Assembly: GCA_963925605.1 (NCBI GenBank)
Contig: CAWURY010000002.1
Location: 7,954 to 71,953 of the forward strand
Direction of reading: 5' to 3'
Source of the DNA: Porticoccus sp963925605
GTDB lineage: Bacteria > Pseudomonadota > Gammaproteobacteria > Pseudomonadales > Porticoccaceae
Length of the DNA: 64,000 bases
Made by a program: the position numbers and the translations under genes. The notes below the pieces were generated by a model. It was given only the letters and a program-made list of their open reading frames with translations. It made no database searches and had not been told where the DNA came from. Shown here piece after piece: positions 18,236 through 26,952 of this stretch; within the stretch, counting starts at the first letter, position 1; each line of letters begins with the position of its first letter.

Positions 18236-18250
18236 AACTCCTTTGGAGTT
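18236..18250. other. Short perfect hairpin in prmA-dusB gap
   Basis: AACTCC-TTT-GGAGTT lies 52 bases after prmA. No T-tract follows, so it is not a convincing terminator. It could stabilise the prmA mRNA end or be chance. Confidence 0.3.
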
Positions 18251-18308
18251 GAAAATTCCAGCCTACTCTTATAATTTTATAATAAACTTTTGGCTAAAAT
18301 AACCAATT

Positions 18309-18345
18309 GGTATCATATCGCTCTCCCTAAAGAAACATTGATACC
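18309..18345. other. Inverted repeat just upstream of dusB
   Basis: GGTATCA (18309-18315) and TGATACC (18339-18345) form a 7-bp perfect inverted repeat with a 23-base spacer. It ends 17 bases before the TTG start of dusB. In E. coli this promoter region is growth-phase controlled; here the repeat could be a 5' UTR hairpin or protein site. Confidence 0.3.
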
Positions 18346-18362
18346 GAAAGAGGGTACAACAT

Positions 18363-19352
18363 TTGATAAAAATTGGCACTCATACGCTGGAAGGTAAAAC
18401 TATGTTGGCCCCCATGGCTGGAGTCACTGATTTACCATTTCGTAATCTTTGTAGAAAGCTAGGGGCAGGTCTTGCTACTGCAGAAATGATCACTTCCGAC
18501 GCCAGCCTATGGAACAGCAAAAAGAGCCAGCAACGCTTGGTGCATAAACAAGAAACCTCCCCAAGATCTATTCAGCTTGCTGGAAGCATTCCAGAAATAA
18601 TGGCAGATGCAGCGCGCCAAAATGTTAAGCTGGGCGCAGAAATTATCGACATAAATATGGGTTGTCCGGCAAAAAAAGTATGCAAACGTGCCGCTGGATC
18701 AGCATTACTTCAAGATGAGAGTCTAGTTAAATTAATACTAAAAGCTGTCGTTGCCGCTGTAGACGTGCCTGTTACCCTAAAAATTCGCACCGGCTGGGAT
18801 AAAGAAAACCGAAATGCTTTGAAAATTGCATTAATTGCAGAAGATGCAGGAGTACAAGCATTAGCCATCCATGGTCGTACACGTGCATGTCGTTTTCTAG
18901 GGCATGCAGAATTTGATACTATCGCCTCTGTAGTAGAGGCCTTATCAATACCTGTTTTCGCAAATGGCGATGTACGCACGCCACAAGATGCCAAAAAGGT
19001 ACTAGACTATACTGGCGCAGCTGCAGTTATGATCGGTCGTGCTGCTCAAGGAAATCCTTGGATATTTAGAAAAATTAACTACTACCTTGAACAGGGAAAA
19101 ACCCCAAAAGAACCCACAAACAGTGAAGTAGTAGGTATAATCAGCTCCCATATAAAAGCCATTCATAACCACTATGGAGAATATTTGGGGGTTAGAATTG
19201 CTCGAAAACACGTAGGTTGGTATGTTAATACTTTATCTGGTTGCCAGAAATTTCGGCATCATTTTTGCCAACTAGAAGAGTCCGGACAACAAATACAAAG
19301 CTTGCATGAATTTTTTAACGCAATAACAATTACGTGGAATGAGGCAGCATGA
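18363..19352 (+). CDS. dusB: tRNA-dihydrouridine synthase B
   Basis: A 329-residue FMN enzyme that reduces uridine in the tRNA D-loop. It shows MLAPMAGVTDLPFRNLCRKLGAG, the catalytic Cys loop INMGCPAKKVCKRAAGSALL, TLKIRTGWD, AIHGRTRACRFLG, FANGDVRTPQDAK and AAVMIGRAAQGNPWIF. The start codon is TTG, with AGAGGG upstream. The end overlaps the fis start as ATGA, so translation is coupled; dusB-fis is the conserved enterobacterial/pseudomonad arrangement. Confidence 0.96.
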   Translation: MIKIGTHTLEGKTMLAPMAGVTDLPFRNLCRKLGAGLATAEMITSDASLWNSKKSQQRLVHKQETSPRSIQLAGSIPEIMADAARQNVKLGAEIIDINMGCPAKKVCKRAAGSALLQDESLVKLILKAVVAAVDVPVTLKIRTGWDKENRNALKIALIAEDAGVQALAIHGRTRACRFLGHAEFDTIASVVEALSIPVFANGDVRTPQDAKKVLDYTGAAAVMIGRAAQGNPWIFRKINYYLEQGKTPKEPTNSEVVGIISSHIKAIHNHYGEYLGVRIARKHVGWYVNTLSGCQKFRHHFCQLEESGQQIQSLHEFFNAITITWNEAA

Positions 19353-19642
19353 GCACCAGCAAAACACTAAAGATGCGGTTAGAAAAAAATTATGGGGACA
19401 TAAAGGCACATAAGCATGAATCTATAAGCAAGTGTGTAGAATATGCATTAGAAGGATATTTTCATGACCTGGATGATCAAACTACGCATGATTTATACCA
19501 TCTAGTTGTTAGCGAAGTGGAGGCTGCGTTGCTTGAGGTGACGCTAAAACATACTCTACAGAACCAAAGTAAGGCTTCTGAGATGCTTGGGCTCAACCGC
19601 GGAACACTAAGAAAGAAACTTAAACAACATAACCTTTTGTAG
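19349..19642 (+). CDS. fis: Nucleoid protein Fis
   Basis: A 97-residue DNA-binding protein. The C-terminal helix-turn-helix NQSKASEMLGLNRGTLRKKLKQH is the characteristic Fis segment, and ALLEVTLKHTLQ forms the dimer helix before it. Fis bends DNA and regulates rRNA and many other promoters in fast growth. The ATGA overlap with dusB indicates a single transcript, so the growth-phase promoter must be upstream of dusB. Confidence 0.96.
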   Translation: MSTSKTLKMRLEKNYGDIKAHKHESISKCVEYALEGYFHDLDDQTTHDLYHLVVSEVEAALLEVTLKHTLQNQSKASEMLGLNRGTLRKKLKQHNLL

Positions 19643-19700
19643 TTAAAATCTGTCTATAGCTAACTATGTTTGCAACATAAAAATTATGAACGAGAATATT

Positions 19701-21275
19701 ATGAGCGACCTGCGTAAAGTTTCACGTGTTCTTATAAGCGTATCCGATAAAACTGGAATAGTTAAATTTGCCAAATCACTAAGCATGCTGGAAATTGAAA
19801 TTCTATCTACTGGCGGAACCTATCGCTTGCTTAAAGAGAATGGGATTAAGGTTCGAGAGGTCTCAGACTACACGGAATTTCCAGAAATGATGGATGGTCG
19901 GGTGAAAACACTGCACCCAAAAATTCATGGCGGCATACTCGGTCGTCGCGGTACTGATGAAGCCGTCATGAGTGCATATGGAATCCTAGAAATTGATATG
20001 GTGGTGGTCAACCTCTATCCCTTTGGCGCCACTATTGCTGATCCAGCCTGTAGCCTGTCTACCGCAATTGAAAACATAGACATCGGTGGTCCAACTATGG
20101 TCAGATCTGCAGCAAAAAATCATAAAGATGTGACAATAATTGTTAACGCCCAAGACTATAATTTAGTACTAGACGAGATAAATGCCAAAAATGGCTGCAC
20201 GTGCTATAAGACTCGTTATGACCTAATGGTAAAAGCCTTTGAACATACAGCCGCCTATGACGGCATGATTGCCAACCATTTTGGTGCTCGCGATATTAAT
20301 AACGAAAAGTTTAGCTTCCCTAGCACTTTTAATATGCAATACATAAAAGCCCAAGAAATGCGCTACGGAGAAAACCCACATCAAAATGCAGCATTTTACA
20401 TAGAGAAGGATACAACTGAAGCCAGCATTGCAACTGCAAAACAACTACAAGGCAAAGAGCTTTCTTATAACAATATCGCTGATACAGATGCTGCACTGGA
20501 GTGCGTCAAGCAATTCGATCAGCCTGCCTGTGTCATCGTCAAACACGCCAATCCTTGCGGTGTTGCGGTCGCGAAAAATATCAACGCGGCCTATGATATG
20601 GCTTTTAGCACCGATCCGGAGTCGGCTTTTGGTGGAATTATTGCCTTTAATCGAGAGCTCGATGAAAAAACTACTATAGCTATTTGTGATCGTCAATTTG
20701 TAGAAGTCATCATAGCGCCAAGTATTTCTGAAGCAGCCAAACGCATCATAAGTAGTAAGCAAAATGTTCGCCTTTTAGAGTGCGGAGAATGGGGGCAAGA
20801 AAGACCTCAATCTTTTGACTTTAAGCGCGTCAGTGGAGGCCTGCTCATTCAAGACCGAGACAACAAGATGGTTACCCGAGAAGACTTGCGAGTGGTTACC
20901 CGACGAAAGCCCACTGAAAAAGAGCTTGATGAAATGATTTTTGCCTGGAAGGTCGCAAAAATGGTCAAGTCCAATGCTATAGTTTACACAAAAAATAACC
21001 GGACTATTGGAATTGGTGCCGGCCAAATGAGCCGTATAAATTCGGCGCGAATTGCTGGAATAAAAGCAGAGCATGCAGGTCTTGAAATTAAAGGCTCGGT
21101 TATGGCATCTGATGCATTTTTTCCTTTTAGGGACGGTCTCGATAATGCTGGCAGCGAAGGCATTAGCTGCGTGATTCAACCAGGCGGGTCAATTAGAGAC
21201 GAAGAGGTTATCACTGCTGCAAATGAGCATGGCATGACAATGGTCTTTACCGGGATCAGGCATTTCCGCCACTAA
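19701..21275 (+). CDS. purH: Bifunctional AICAR formyltransferase / IMP cyclohydrolase
   Basis: A 524-residue enzyme for the last two steps of IMP synthesis. The N-terminal cyclohydrolase domain shows VLISVSDKTGIVKFAKSL, LSTGGTYRLL, DYTEFPEMMDGRVKTLHPKIHGG and the ENIDIGGPTMVRSAAKNH signature. The transformylase domain shows MRYGENPHQNAAFY, VKHANPCGVAV, SAFGGIIAFNRELD and GAGQMSRINSARIA, ending TGIRHFRH. I chose the ATG at 19701 because GAG precedes it at proper spacing; an ATG five codons upstream (19686) lacks a site. purD follows 32 bases later. Confidence 0.97.
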   Translation: MSDLRKVSRVLISVSDKTGIVKFAKSLSMLEIEILSTGGTYRLLKENGIKVREVSDYTEFPEMMDGRVKTLHPKIHGGILGRRGTDEAVMSAYGILEIDMVVVNLYPFGATIADPACSLSTAIENIDIGGPTMVRSAAKNHKDVTIIVNAQDYNLVLDEINAKNGCTCYKTRYDLMVKAFEHTAAYDGMIANHFGARDINNEKFSFPSTFNMQYIKAQEMRYGENPHQNAAFYIEKDTTEASIATAKQLQGKELSYNNIADTDAALECVKQFDQPACVIVKHANPCGVAVAKNINAAYDMAFSTDPESAFGGIIAFNRELDEKTTIAICDRQFVEVIIAPSISEAAKRIISSKQNVRLLECGEWGQERPQSFDFKRVSGGLLIQDRDNKMVTREDLRVVTRRKPTEKELDEMIFAWKVAKMVKSNAIVYTKNNRTIGIGAGQMSRINSARIAGIKAEHAGLEIKGSVMASDAFFPFRDGLDNAGSEGISCVIQPGGSIRDEEVITAANEHGMTMVFTGIRHFRH

Positions 21276-21307
21276 GAATAGTCCTTCCTTTGCAGAGAGA
21301 GAAATCC

Positions 21308-22591
21308 ATGAATATTTTGATAATTGGTTCTGGCGGACGAGAGCATGCCTTGGCATGGAAGGTTGCACAAAATCATGCCGTTAAAAAAGTTTTTGTGGCG
21401 CCAGGGAATGCCGGTACCCAGTTAGAGCCAAAAGTAGTCAATTTAACTATAGATCCAAATAACTTCGAAGAGTTAGTTGTTTTTGCCGAAGATAACAAGA
21501 TAGATTTAACTATCGTAGGCCCAGAGCAACCTTTAGTGGATGGTATTGTAGATTTTTTTTTAGACCGAAACTTACCCGTTTTTGGCCCCAGCAAGAGGGC
21601 TGCGCAGCTAGAAGGCTCAAAAGCTTTTGCTAAGGATTTTCTTGCCAGACACAGTATTCCTACTGCCGAATATCAAAAATTTACTACAATAGAGCCGGCT
21701 ATTGCTTATCTTCATACAAAAAATATGCCTATTGTAGTGAAGGCTGACGGATTAGCTGCAGGAAAGGGTGTGGTGGTTGCAATGACGCTTGATGAGGCAA
21801 AGCAAGCTGTCAATGATATGCTGGCTGGCAATGCTTTTGGTGAGGCAGGTCACCGAATTGTTATAGAGGAGTTCTTAGCGGGGGAAGAAGTAAGTTTTAT
21901 TGTTATTGTTGACGGAAAAAATATACTGCCAATGGCAACCTCACAAGACCATAAGGCCCGAGATAACAACGACAAGGGTCCCAATACTGGGGGCATGGGC
22001 GCCTACTCTCCAGCGCCTGTTGTAACAACTAACATCCATAATCGTATTATGGAGGAGGTGATCAAGCCAACCGTTTTGGGTATGGCGGCAGAAGGTAACC
22101 CTTACACAGGTTTTCTTTATGCTGGGCTAATGATCATGTCAGACGGCACGCCCAAGGTAATAGAGTATAATTGTCGTCTTGGTGATCCAGAAACCCAGCC
22201 TATCATGATGCGCCTTAAATCAGACCTGGTTTCCCTGTGCATTGCGGCGCTAAACAAAAAATTAGACCAGCATAGTCTTGAGTGGGACCCCAGGTCAGCG
22301 CTTGGTGTTGTACTTGCCGCAGGAGGCTATCCTTATGCATATGATACGGGCGATATAATATATGGATTACCAGAAAAATCATCAGGCACGGAAAAAGTGT
22401 TTCATGCGGGAACAAAGTGTATTGACGGCAAGGCAACAACTAATGGCGGCAGGGTGCTTTGTGTAGTTGGTTTAGGGGATAATGTCACTGAGGCACAAAA
22501 AAAAGCCTACCATCTCGCTAGCCAGATTTCCTGGAACAGTATTTTCTTTCGTGATGATATCGGATATCGGGCCATAGACAGAGAGAAATAA
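21308..22591 (+). CDS. purD: Phosphoribosylamine-glycine ligase
   Basis: A 427-residue ATP-grasp GAR synthetase (second step of purine synthesis). It begins MNILIIGSGGREHALAWK and shows VGPEQPLVDGIVDFF, FGPSKRAAQLEGSKAFAKDFL, VVKADGLAAGKGVVVA, TGGMGAYSPAPV and the metal-binding stretch YNCRLGDPETQP. The start follows AGAGAGA. A reading six codons longer lacks similarity. The purH-purD pair is conserved in gammaproteobacteria. It ends 11 bases from the convergent MBL gene. Confidence 0.97.
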   Translation: MNILIIGSGGREHALAWKVAQNHAVKKVFVAPGNAGTQLEPKVVNLTIDPNNFEELVVFAEDNKIDLTIVGPEQPLVDGIVDFFLDRNLPVFGPSKRAAQLEGSKAFAKDFLARHSIPTAEYQKFTTIEPAIAYLHTKNMPIVVKADGLAAGKGVVVAMTLDEAKQAVNDMLAGNAFGEAGHRIVIEEFLAGEEVSFIVIVDGKNILPMATSQDHKARDNNDKGPNTGGMGAYSPAPVVTTNIHNRIMEEVIKPTVLGMAAEGNPYTGFLYAGLMIMSDGTPKVIEYNCRLGDPETQPIMMRLKSDLVSLCIAALNKKLDQHSLEWDPRSALGVVLAAGGYPYAYDTGDIIYGLPEKSSGTEKVFHAGTKCIDGKATTNGGRVLCVVGLGDNVTEAQKKAYHLASQISWNSIFFRDDIGYRAIDREK

Positions 22592-22602
22592 TTTTATAGT
22601 AT

Positions 22603-23580
22603 CTATTTTATTCGCACACCTGACTTATTTTTCTGTTCTTGTTTAGATATCCATATATTTATACCTTGAGCATTTAGGCTAAAATCTAGCTCTAATAATT
22701 CTTCCATTGCCTTTACGTCTAAGCCCGGCAGAGCCGAGGAAATTCTAGCTAATGTCATCTCCTTGACTGCAAGTAAAATTTTCTGCTCCCTATCCGGTTC
22801 ATGGTAAAGCGAATGGGCAATTTCTCGATAGCATTCAATCTGCTCGCGCAGCAAATCAGCTTTTTTTTCTGGCTCCTCAATAACGCTGTAGTGGGTTAGG
22901 AAAAATTTTTTGGGGTCGTAGCTCATCAACAGCTCTATGGAATTTAACAATCTATCTGGGTCAAACTGCACTGGCGATGTGGTCGGTATAATGAATCGAT
23001 CTAAGCCGCTCGCCATTGATGCATATGAAATCCCAAATGTATCTCCGGAAAACCATCCCTGGCTCACCTGATCCCAGATACAGAAATGATGTTCTGCATG
23101 ACCAGGAGTGTGACGAAACTCTAGAACCCTATTTTCCAAATAAAGCTTTTCTCCATCCTCGATGATCAAGACCCGATCCGCAGAGACTGGGATAATTTCT
23201 CCATAAAATTGGGTAAATTTTTCTTCCCCATACACCGCTTTTGACCCCTCAATCAGCTTGTCTGGATTAATCATGTGTCGCGCACCTCTAGGGTGAATAG
23301 CTAGCTGTGCATTAGGATATCTTTCCATTAATACACCAGCTCCTCCCGCATGATCTAGATGCACATGAGTTGGAATAATATACCGAACTGCTTCAATTCC
23401 GAATCTTAGTGATATCAGCGCCTCATTAATTGCCTCTGCTGTACGAGCTGTTCCCGTTTCTATTATGGCGACTTGGTCGCCTTCGATCATTAAATAGCAG
23501 CATGCGTTACCTGGACAGATGTATCGGGCATCAATGCCATAAATTCCATTGCCCAGATTTACATGTTTGTTAGCTTTCAT
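22603..23580 (-). CDS. MBL-fold metallo-hydrolase
   Basis: A 325-residue metallo-beta-lactamase-fold protein. The metal motif is complete: THVHLDHAGG (HxHxDH), HTPGHAEHH, WFSGDTFG (bridging Asp) and FFLTHYS (last His). A C-terminal helical extension (about residues 235-325) follows the lactamase fold. No signal peptide is visible, so it is probably cytoplasmic. The substrate is unknown; a thioesterase, glyoxalase II-like or phosphodiesterase role is possible. It is divergent from coq7 with 73 bases between. Confidence 0.8.
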   Translation of the reverse strand: MKANKHVNLGNGIYGIDARYICPGNACCYLMIEGDQVAIIETGTARTAEAINEALISLRFGIEAVRYIIPTHVHLDHAGGAGVLMERYPNAQLAIHPRGARHMINPDKLIEGSKAVYGEEKFTQFYGEIIPVSADRVLIIEDGEKLYLENRVLEFRHTPGHAEHHFCIWDQVSQGWFSGDTFGISYASMASGLDRFIIPTTSPVQFDPDRLLNSIELLMSYDPKKFFLTHYSVIEEPEKKADLLREQIECYREIAHSLYHEPDREQKILLAVKEMTLARISSALPGLDVKAMEELLELDFSLNAQGINIWISKQEQKNKSGVRIK

Positions 23581-23653
23581 TTTTCATACCCAACTATATG
23601 ATTTATAATTTTGCTATAATACCTTGCCTTTACATAGTAATTTGGAAGCATCA

Positions 23654-24298
23654 ATGAACTCAAGACGACTTTCATCCATTGATGGTTTTTTAGCTCAAGT
23701 GGACTTGGCTCTAAAAACCATAACATCCGACAACCCTGTCCATAATCGACCCTCTCCAGCAAAAAACACTTCTGAAGAAATGCTAACCAGCGAAGAAAAA
23801 CGCCAATCTGCAGCATTAATGCGAGTCAACCATGCTGGAGAAGTTTGCGCTCAGGCTCTATATCAAGGTCAGGCCCTAACAGCAAAACTCACTACTGTTC
23901 GACATGAGATGGAGCATGCAGCAAATGAAGAGGTGGACCACCTAGCTTGGTGTCGAGAACGTGTGGTTCAGCTTGGAGAGCAGCCCAGCATACTAAACCC
24001 TCTATGGTATGCTATGTCTTTTGGTCTTGGCGCCATAACTGGTCTTGTTAGCGACAAGCTTAGTTTAGGGTTTGTTGCAGCCACAGAACATCAGGTTTGC
24101 GAGCATCTAAGCACTCACCTGAAAAAGTTACCCTCTAATGACACCAAGAGTCGGGCAATTGTTGAGAAAATGCTCGAAGATGAGGCCCGGCACGCGGATT
24201 CGGCCTTAAAGGCTGGAGGGGTAGTTTTCCCCTCGCCGGCTAAATCAATTATGACCACTGCATCTAAAGCTATGACAAAAATTAGCTATTTTATCTAA
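23654..24298 (+). CDS. coq7: 2-polyprenyl-3-methyl-6-methoxy-1,4-benzoquinone monooxygenase (Coq7)
   Basis: A 214-residue di-iron hydroxylase for the last hydroxylation in ubiquinone synthesis. Ligand motifs of the four-helix bundle are present: LMRVNHAGEVCAQALYQGQAL, HEMEHAANEEVDHLAWC, TEHQVCEHLSTHL and MLEDEARHADSA. The start at 23654 is preceded by GGAAG; an upstream ATG at 23624 adds ten unconserved residues. It replaces UbiF in many non-enteric gammaproteobacteria. The window also encodes ubiC, ubiA and ubiD of the same pathway. Confidence 0.95.
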   Translation: MNSRRLSSIDGFLAQVDLALKTITSDNPVHNRPSPAKNTSEEMLTSEEKRQSAALMRVNHAGEVCAQALYQGQALTAKLTTVRHEMEHAANEEVDHLAWCRERVVQLGEQPSILNPLWYAMSFGLGAITGLVSDKLSLGFVAATEHQVCEHLSTHLKKLPSNDTKSRAIVEKMLEDEARHADSALKAGGVVFPSPAKSIMTTASKAMTKISYFI

Positions 24299-24319
24299 GG
24301 GTCTAAGTTTTTTCTTACG

Positions 24320-25273
24320 TTATTTATGGGTTAACGGCTGCCTGACTACTTCTACAATTTTCTGCTTAACCCATTCATGTACTGGAGACTTAACGGTCCT
24401 AGTATGCTGCACCAGCACTATTGACACACCGCCATCAAAGTCTAATTCTGCTGGGTAGGGCTTACGAACAATTCCATAACTAGTACCTTCTATTTTTAAA
24501 TCACGAGTGGTCCCCATCATCAAGCAATCTGTTGCCCTCAAGACATTTAAAGCAGTCATGAGCTGGTCAGTCACCATTGCTTTTTTTCGCTTCTTGTCTA
24601 GCGTTTGCAGTTGTGAGTCAAGACGTGTTGGTTGGCCTGTATCGCCAGATTGTGATCGAAGTAAGGCATACTGAACAAAGGGATAACTTAACATTTCATT
24701 CAACTTAAGCCGCTTTTTCTTTGCCAAGGGGTGTGAAGCATTCATCCATACAGCTGGCACAAAAGTCCCTAGAGGTGTCTCGTGATAGTCTTCAGTATAT
24801 GGGTGTGAAATTTCAATAGCGAAATCCAACTCACCTTTTTCTAGGCCTGACGTCTTGGTGTAATAGTTCTCGCCCACCAAATGGATGGTCATTAGCGGGG
24901 CTTCCTTGACTAGCTTTTGAATTAAGACTGGCATCACTTGAACGGCAATAAATTCAGCAGCCATAATAAATATCTCTCCCTCAAAAATAAGGGGATCAAA
25001 ATCTTCTTTTAACATCATGGTTGCTATAGCTGACAAAACTACTGGCAGTTGTTTTTTTAATTCGACCGCCCTTGGGGTAGGAGACAGCCCTCGCCCAGCT
25101 CTAATAAACAAAGGGTCATTAAATGTTGTTCGCAAACGCTGTAATGTTTTACTCATAGCCGGCTGTGTAATAAATAGCCTCTCGGCCGCCCTGGTCACAC
25201 TTTCTTCTTCCAAAAGCCTTTGCAATGCAACTAATAAATTAAGGTCTATACGAGATAACAGCTTTGCATCCAA
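24320..25273 (-). CDS. LysR-family transcriptional regulator
   Basis: A 317-residue LTTR. The N-terminal winged helix reads LNLLVALQRLLEEESVTRAAERLFITQPAMSKTLQRLR, and a periplasmic-binding-protein-like effector domain follows. The sequence resembles the NodD/LeuO/SyrM-like branch (DPLFIRAGRGLSPTPRA). The start codon is TTG, preceded by GGAG eight bases upstream. No divergent protein gene exists. Instead, 78-100 bases upstream there is a perfect dyad, followed by a candidate non-coding transcript with its own terminator. The effector and targets are unknown. Confidence 0.88.
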   Translation of the reverse strand: MDAKLLSRIDLNLLVALQRLLEEESVTRAAERLFITQPAMSKTLQRLRTTFNDPLFIRAGRGLSPTPRAVELKKQLPVVLSAIATMMLKEDFDPLIFEGEIFIMAAEFIAVQVMPVLIQKLVKEAPLMTIHLVGENYYTKTSGLEKGELDFAIEISHPYTEDYHETPLGTFVPAVWMNASHPLAKKKRLKLNEMLSYPFVQYALLRSQSGDTGQPTRLDSQLQTLDKKRKKAMVTDQLMTALNVLRATDCLMMGTTRDLKIEGTSYGIVRKPYPAELDFDGGVSIVLVQHTRTVKSPVHEWVKQKIVEVVRQPLTHK

Positions 25274-25351
25274 AATTATACTCCAACTTAAATAATGCTA
25301 TTCATTACATATTATCATTGGCGGTCTGCTTGAAGATAGCCCTGTCCTCAA

Positions 25352-25374
25352 ATACATAATTAAAAGTTATGTAT
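25352..25374. promoter_or_regulatory. LysR-type dyad, candidate operator
   Basis: ATACATAA-N7-TTATGTAT is a perfect 8-bp inverted repeat that fits the T-N11-A layout of LTTR sites. It lies upstream of the TTG start of the divergent lysR gene and just before A+T-rich -10-like sequence (TATAGT/TATAAA at 25372-25382) on the plus strand. Confidence 0.5.
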
Positions 25375-25389
25375 AGTATAAAATATAAA

Positions 25390-25542
25390 CACTTTAAGCA
25401 TGGATAACTAGTGCTGTATATTTAACACATAAATGAATTAATTTTTGAATCGCCGCCCAGGACTGATTGCACCAAATTAATCATTTTGTTTGTTCTTCTC
25501 CCTCAATATCCTTTTATAGGCAGCGTAAGCTGCCTTTTTTTT
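25390..25542 (+). ncRNA. Candidate small RNA ending at an orphan terminator
   Basis: This 150-base plus-strand stretch lies in a 324-base gap between lysR and the yhfA-like gene, both of which are on the minus strand. It has no open frame longer than a few codons, a -10-like sequence upstream and a strong intrinsic terminator at its end. No plus-strand gene lies between coq7 (ending 24298) and this terminator. A transcript is therefore likely, but the 5' end is a guess and I recognise no known RNA family in it. Confidence 0.4.
25519..25542 (+). terminator. Rho-independent terminator
   Basis: GGCAGC-GTAA-GCTGCC followed by eight T. The U-tract exists only in plus-strand orientation, so it does not serve the flanking minus-strand genes. 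Confidence 0.85.
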
Positions 25543-25597
25543 AATTGCTAATTCTTGACAATCAGAATTTCGGATCGGAGAAAATTATAGGAATTGC

Positions 25598-26023
25598 TCA
25601 TATTTTGGAGCCATCAATTTCGAATGTGTGCGTAACTTCGACGCCACCTCTGGTGAGCATAACAGAAGCGGAACAATATTTTTCAGCGGACAGCTTGACC
25701 GCGTTACGCACTGTACTTTCTTTTAGGTTATCGCCGGATACCAGAAAATGTAGGTGTATTTTAGTAAATACAGCGGGAGTTTCCTTAGCTCTGACTGCGG
25801 TAATCTCTGCTACGCAAGTCGCTACGTTTTGATGGCTTTTCTGTAAAATATGAACCACATCAAAAGCTGAACAACCCCCCATCCCCATCAACATCATCTC
25901 CATAGGTCGAGGCCCTGCATTTTCACCACCATAATCTGGAGGGCCATCCATGAGCACCCTGTGGCCAGACTCAGACTCGGCTATAAATTTAACCTTTCCA
26001 TCCCATGTAATCTTTGCTTTCAT
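25598..26023 (-). CDS. OsmC-family protein, YhfA-like
   Basis: A 141-residue OsmC/Ohr-fold protein. It matches the YhfA subgroup: ESESGHRVLMDGPP, RPMEMMLMGMGGCSAFDVVHILQKS (first redox Cys), FTKIHLHFLVSGDNLKES, and LSAEKYCSASVML (second Cys). Family members reduce organic hydroperoxides, though the YhfA subgroup is poorly characterised. The start at 26023 gives MKAKITWDGKVKF; a longer reading from 26041 adds six residues. It lies 79 bases downstream of trpC and may be the last gene of the trp transcript. Confidence 0.87.
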   Translation of the reverse strand: MKAKITWDGKVKFIAESESGHRVLMDGPPDYGGENAGPRPMEMMLMGMGGCSAFDVVHILQKSHQNVATCVAEITAVRAKETPAVFTKIHLHFLVSGDNLKESTVRNAVKLSAEKYCSASVMLTRGGVEVTHTFEIDGSKI

Positions 26024-26102
26024 AAAAATAAAAGGCCTCAAGAAAGTTAAAATTTAAAACATTAATGCACTTGTAGTTTTTAGGCAAACTAAAAATCCTA
26101 AT

Positions 26103-26918
26103 CTACATAAACATTTCAACTAATTTTAATCCTGGGTCATCTGCACGCATAAATGTTTCGCCAACAAGAAAAGCATTTACCTCATGATCTTTCATGATGG
26201 CAACATCGTCTGAATTAAGTATGCCGCTTTCAGTAACAATAATTCTGTTTTTTGGAATCTTACTCAGGAGCTGAATGGTTGTATCAATGCTTGTTTCAAA
26301 AGTATGCAGATTGCGATTATTGATTCCAATCATTGGATTATCAATCAATAAAGCTCTACCAAGCTCTTCTTCGTTATGAACTTCCATCAGTATATCTAAG
26401 CCAAGTCCTCGGGCAATTTCATGCAGCTCCTCTATATCCACCTGACTCAGGGCTGCAACAATCAATAAAATACAGTCTGCGCCTAGCGCATAAGACTCAT
26501 AAACTTGATAAGGATCAACTATGAAATCCTTCCTTAAAACCGGCAAACAGGTGGCGTTTCTGGCTATTTTTAAATAATCATCTGAACCTTGAAAAAAATC
26601 ACTTTCCGTCAACACAGACAAGCAAGCTGCACCGCCTTTCTGGTAACTTATAGCAATTTTTTCAGGGTCAAAATTTTCTCTGATCACCCCTTTGCTGGGT
26701 GATGCCTTTTTAATTTCGGCAATAACTGCAGATACTCCTGTGTTTATTTTTGCAGAAAGGGCGCCTGAGAAACTTCTTAATTCTCTATTTTTTAACTCTC
26801 CGCGACATTGCTGCTCTAACTCGACCAGCGATATATTTCGTCGTCTACGAGCGACCTCTGCTATCTTTTTAGATAGAATTTTTTTTAAAACTGTTGGGGT
26901 ATCCAATACTGCATCCAT
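26103..26918 (-). CDS. trpC: Indole-3-glycerol phosphate synthase
   Basis: A 271-residue monofunctional TrpC (not fused to TrpF), closing the indole ring in tryptophan synthesis. Motifs are VIAEIKKASPSKGVIRENFDP, ACLSVLTESDFFQGS, PVLRKDFIVDPYQVYES, GADCILLIVAAL, IGINNRNLHTFE and VTESGI. It is the fourth gene of rpe-trpE-trpG-trpD-trpC, 34 bases after trpD. trpF, trpB and trpA are not in the window, which fits the split trp organisation of pseudomonads. Confidence 0.96.
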   Translation of the reverse strand: MDAVLDTPTVLKKILSKKIAEVARRRRNISLVELEQQCRGELKNRELRSFSGALSAKINTGVSAVIAEIKKASPSKGVIRENFDPEKIAISYQKGGAACLSVLTESDFFQGSDDYLKIARNATCLPVLRKDFIVDPYQVYESYALGADCILLIVAALSQVDIEELHEIARGLGLDILMEVHNEEELGRALLIDNPMIGINNRNLHTFETSIDTTIQLLSKIPKNRIIVTESGILNSDDVAIMKDHEVNAFLVGETFMRADDPGLKLVEMFM

Positions 26919-26952
26919 AATATTTTAGTGTGATTTATAAAATTTTTCTTGC

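Noticed and set aside
20445..21179. Two minus-strand frames of 105 and 134 codons within purH
   Set aside because: Both are opposite the conserved transformylase domain and show no protein family features.
25545..25832. 95-codon plus-strand frame opposite the YhfA-like gene
   Set aside because: Antisense to a conserved OsmC-family gene. Its composition is a mirror of that gene and no domain is recognisable.
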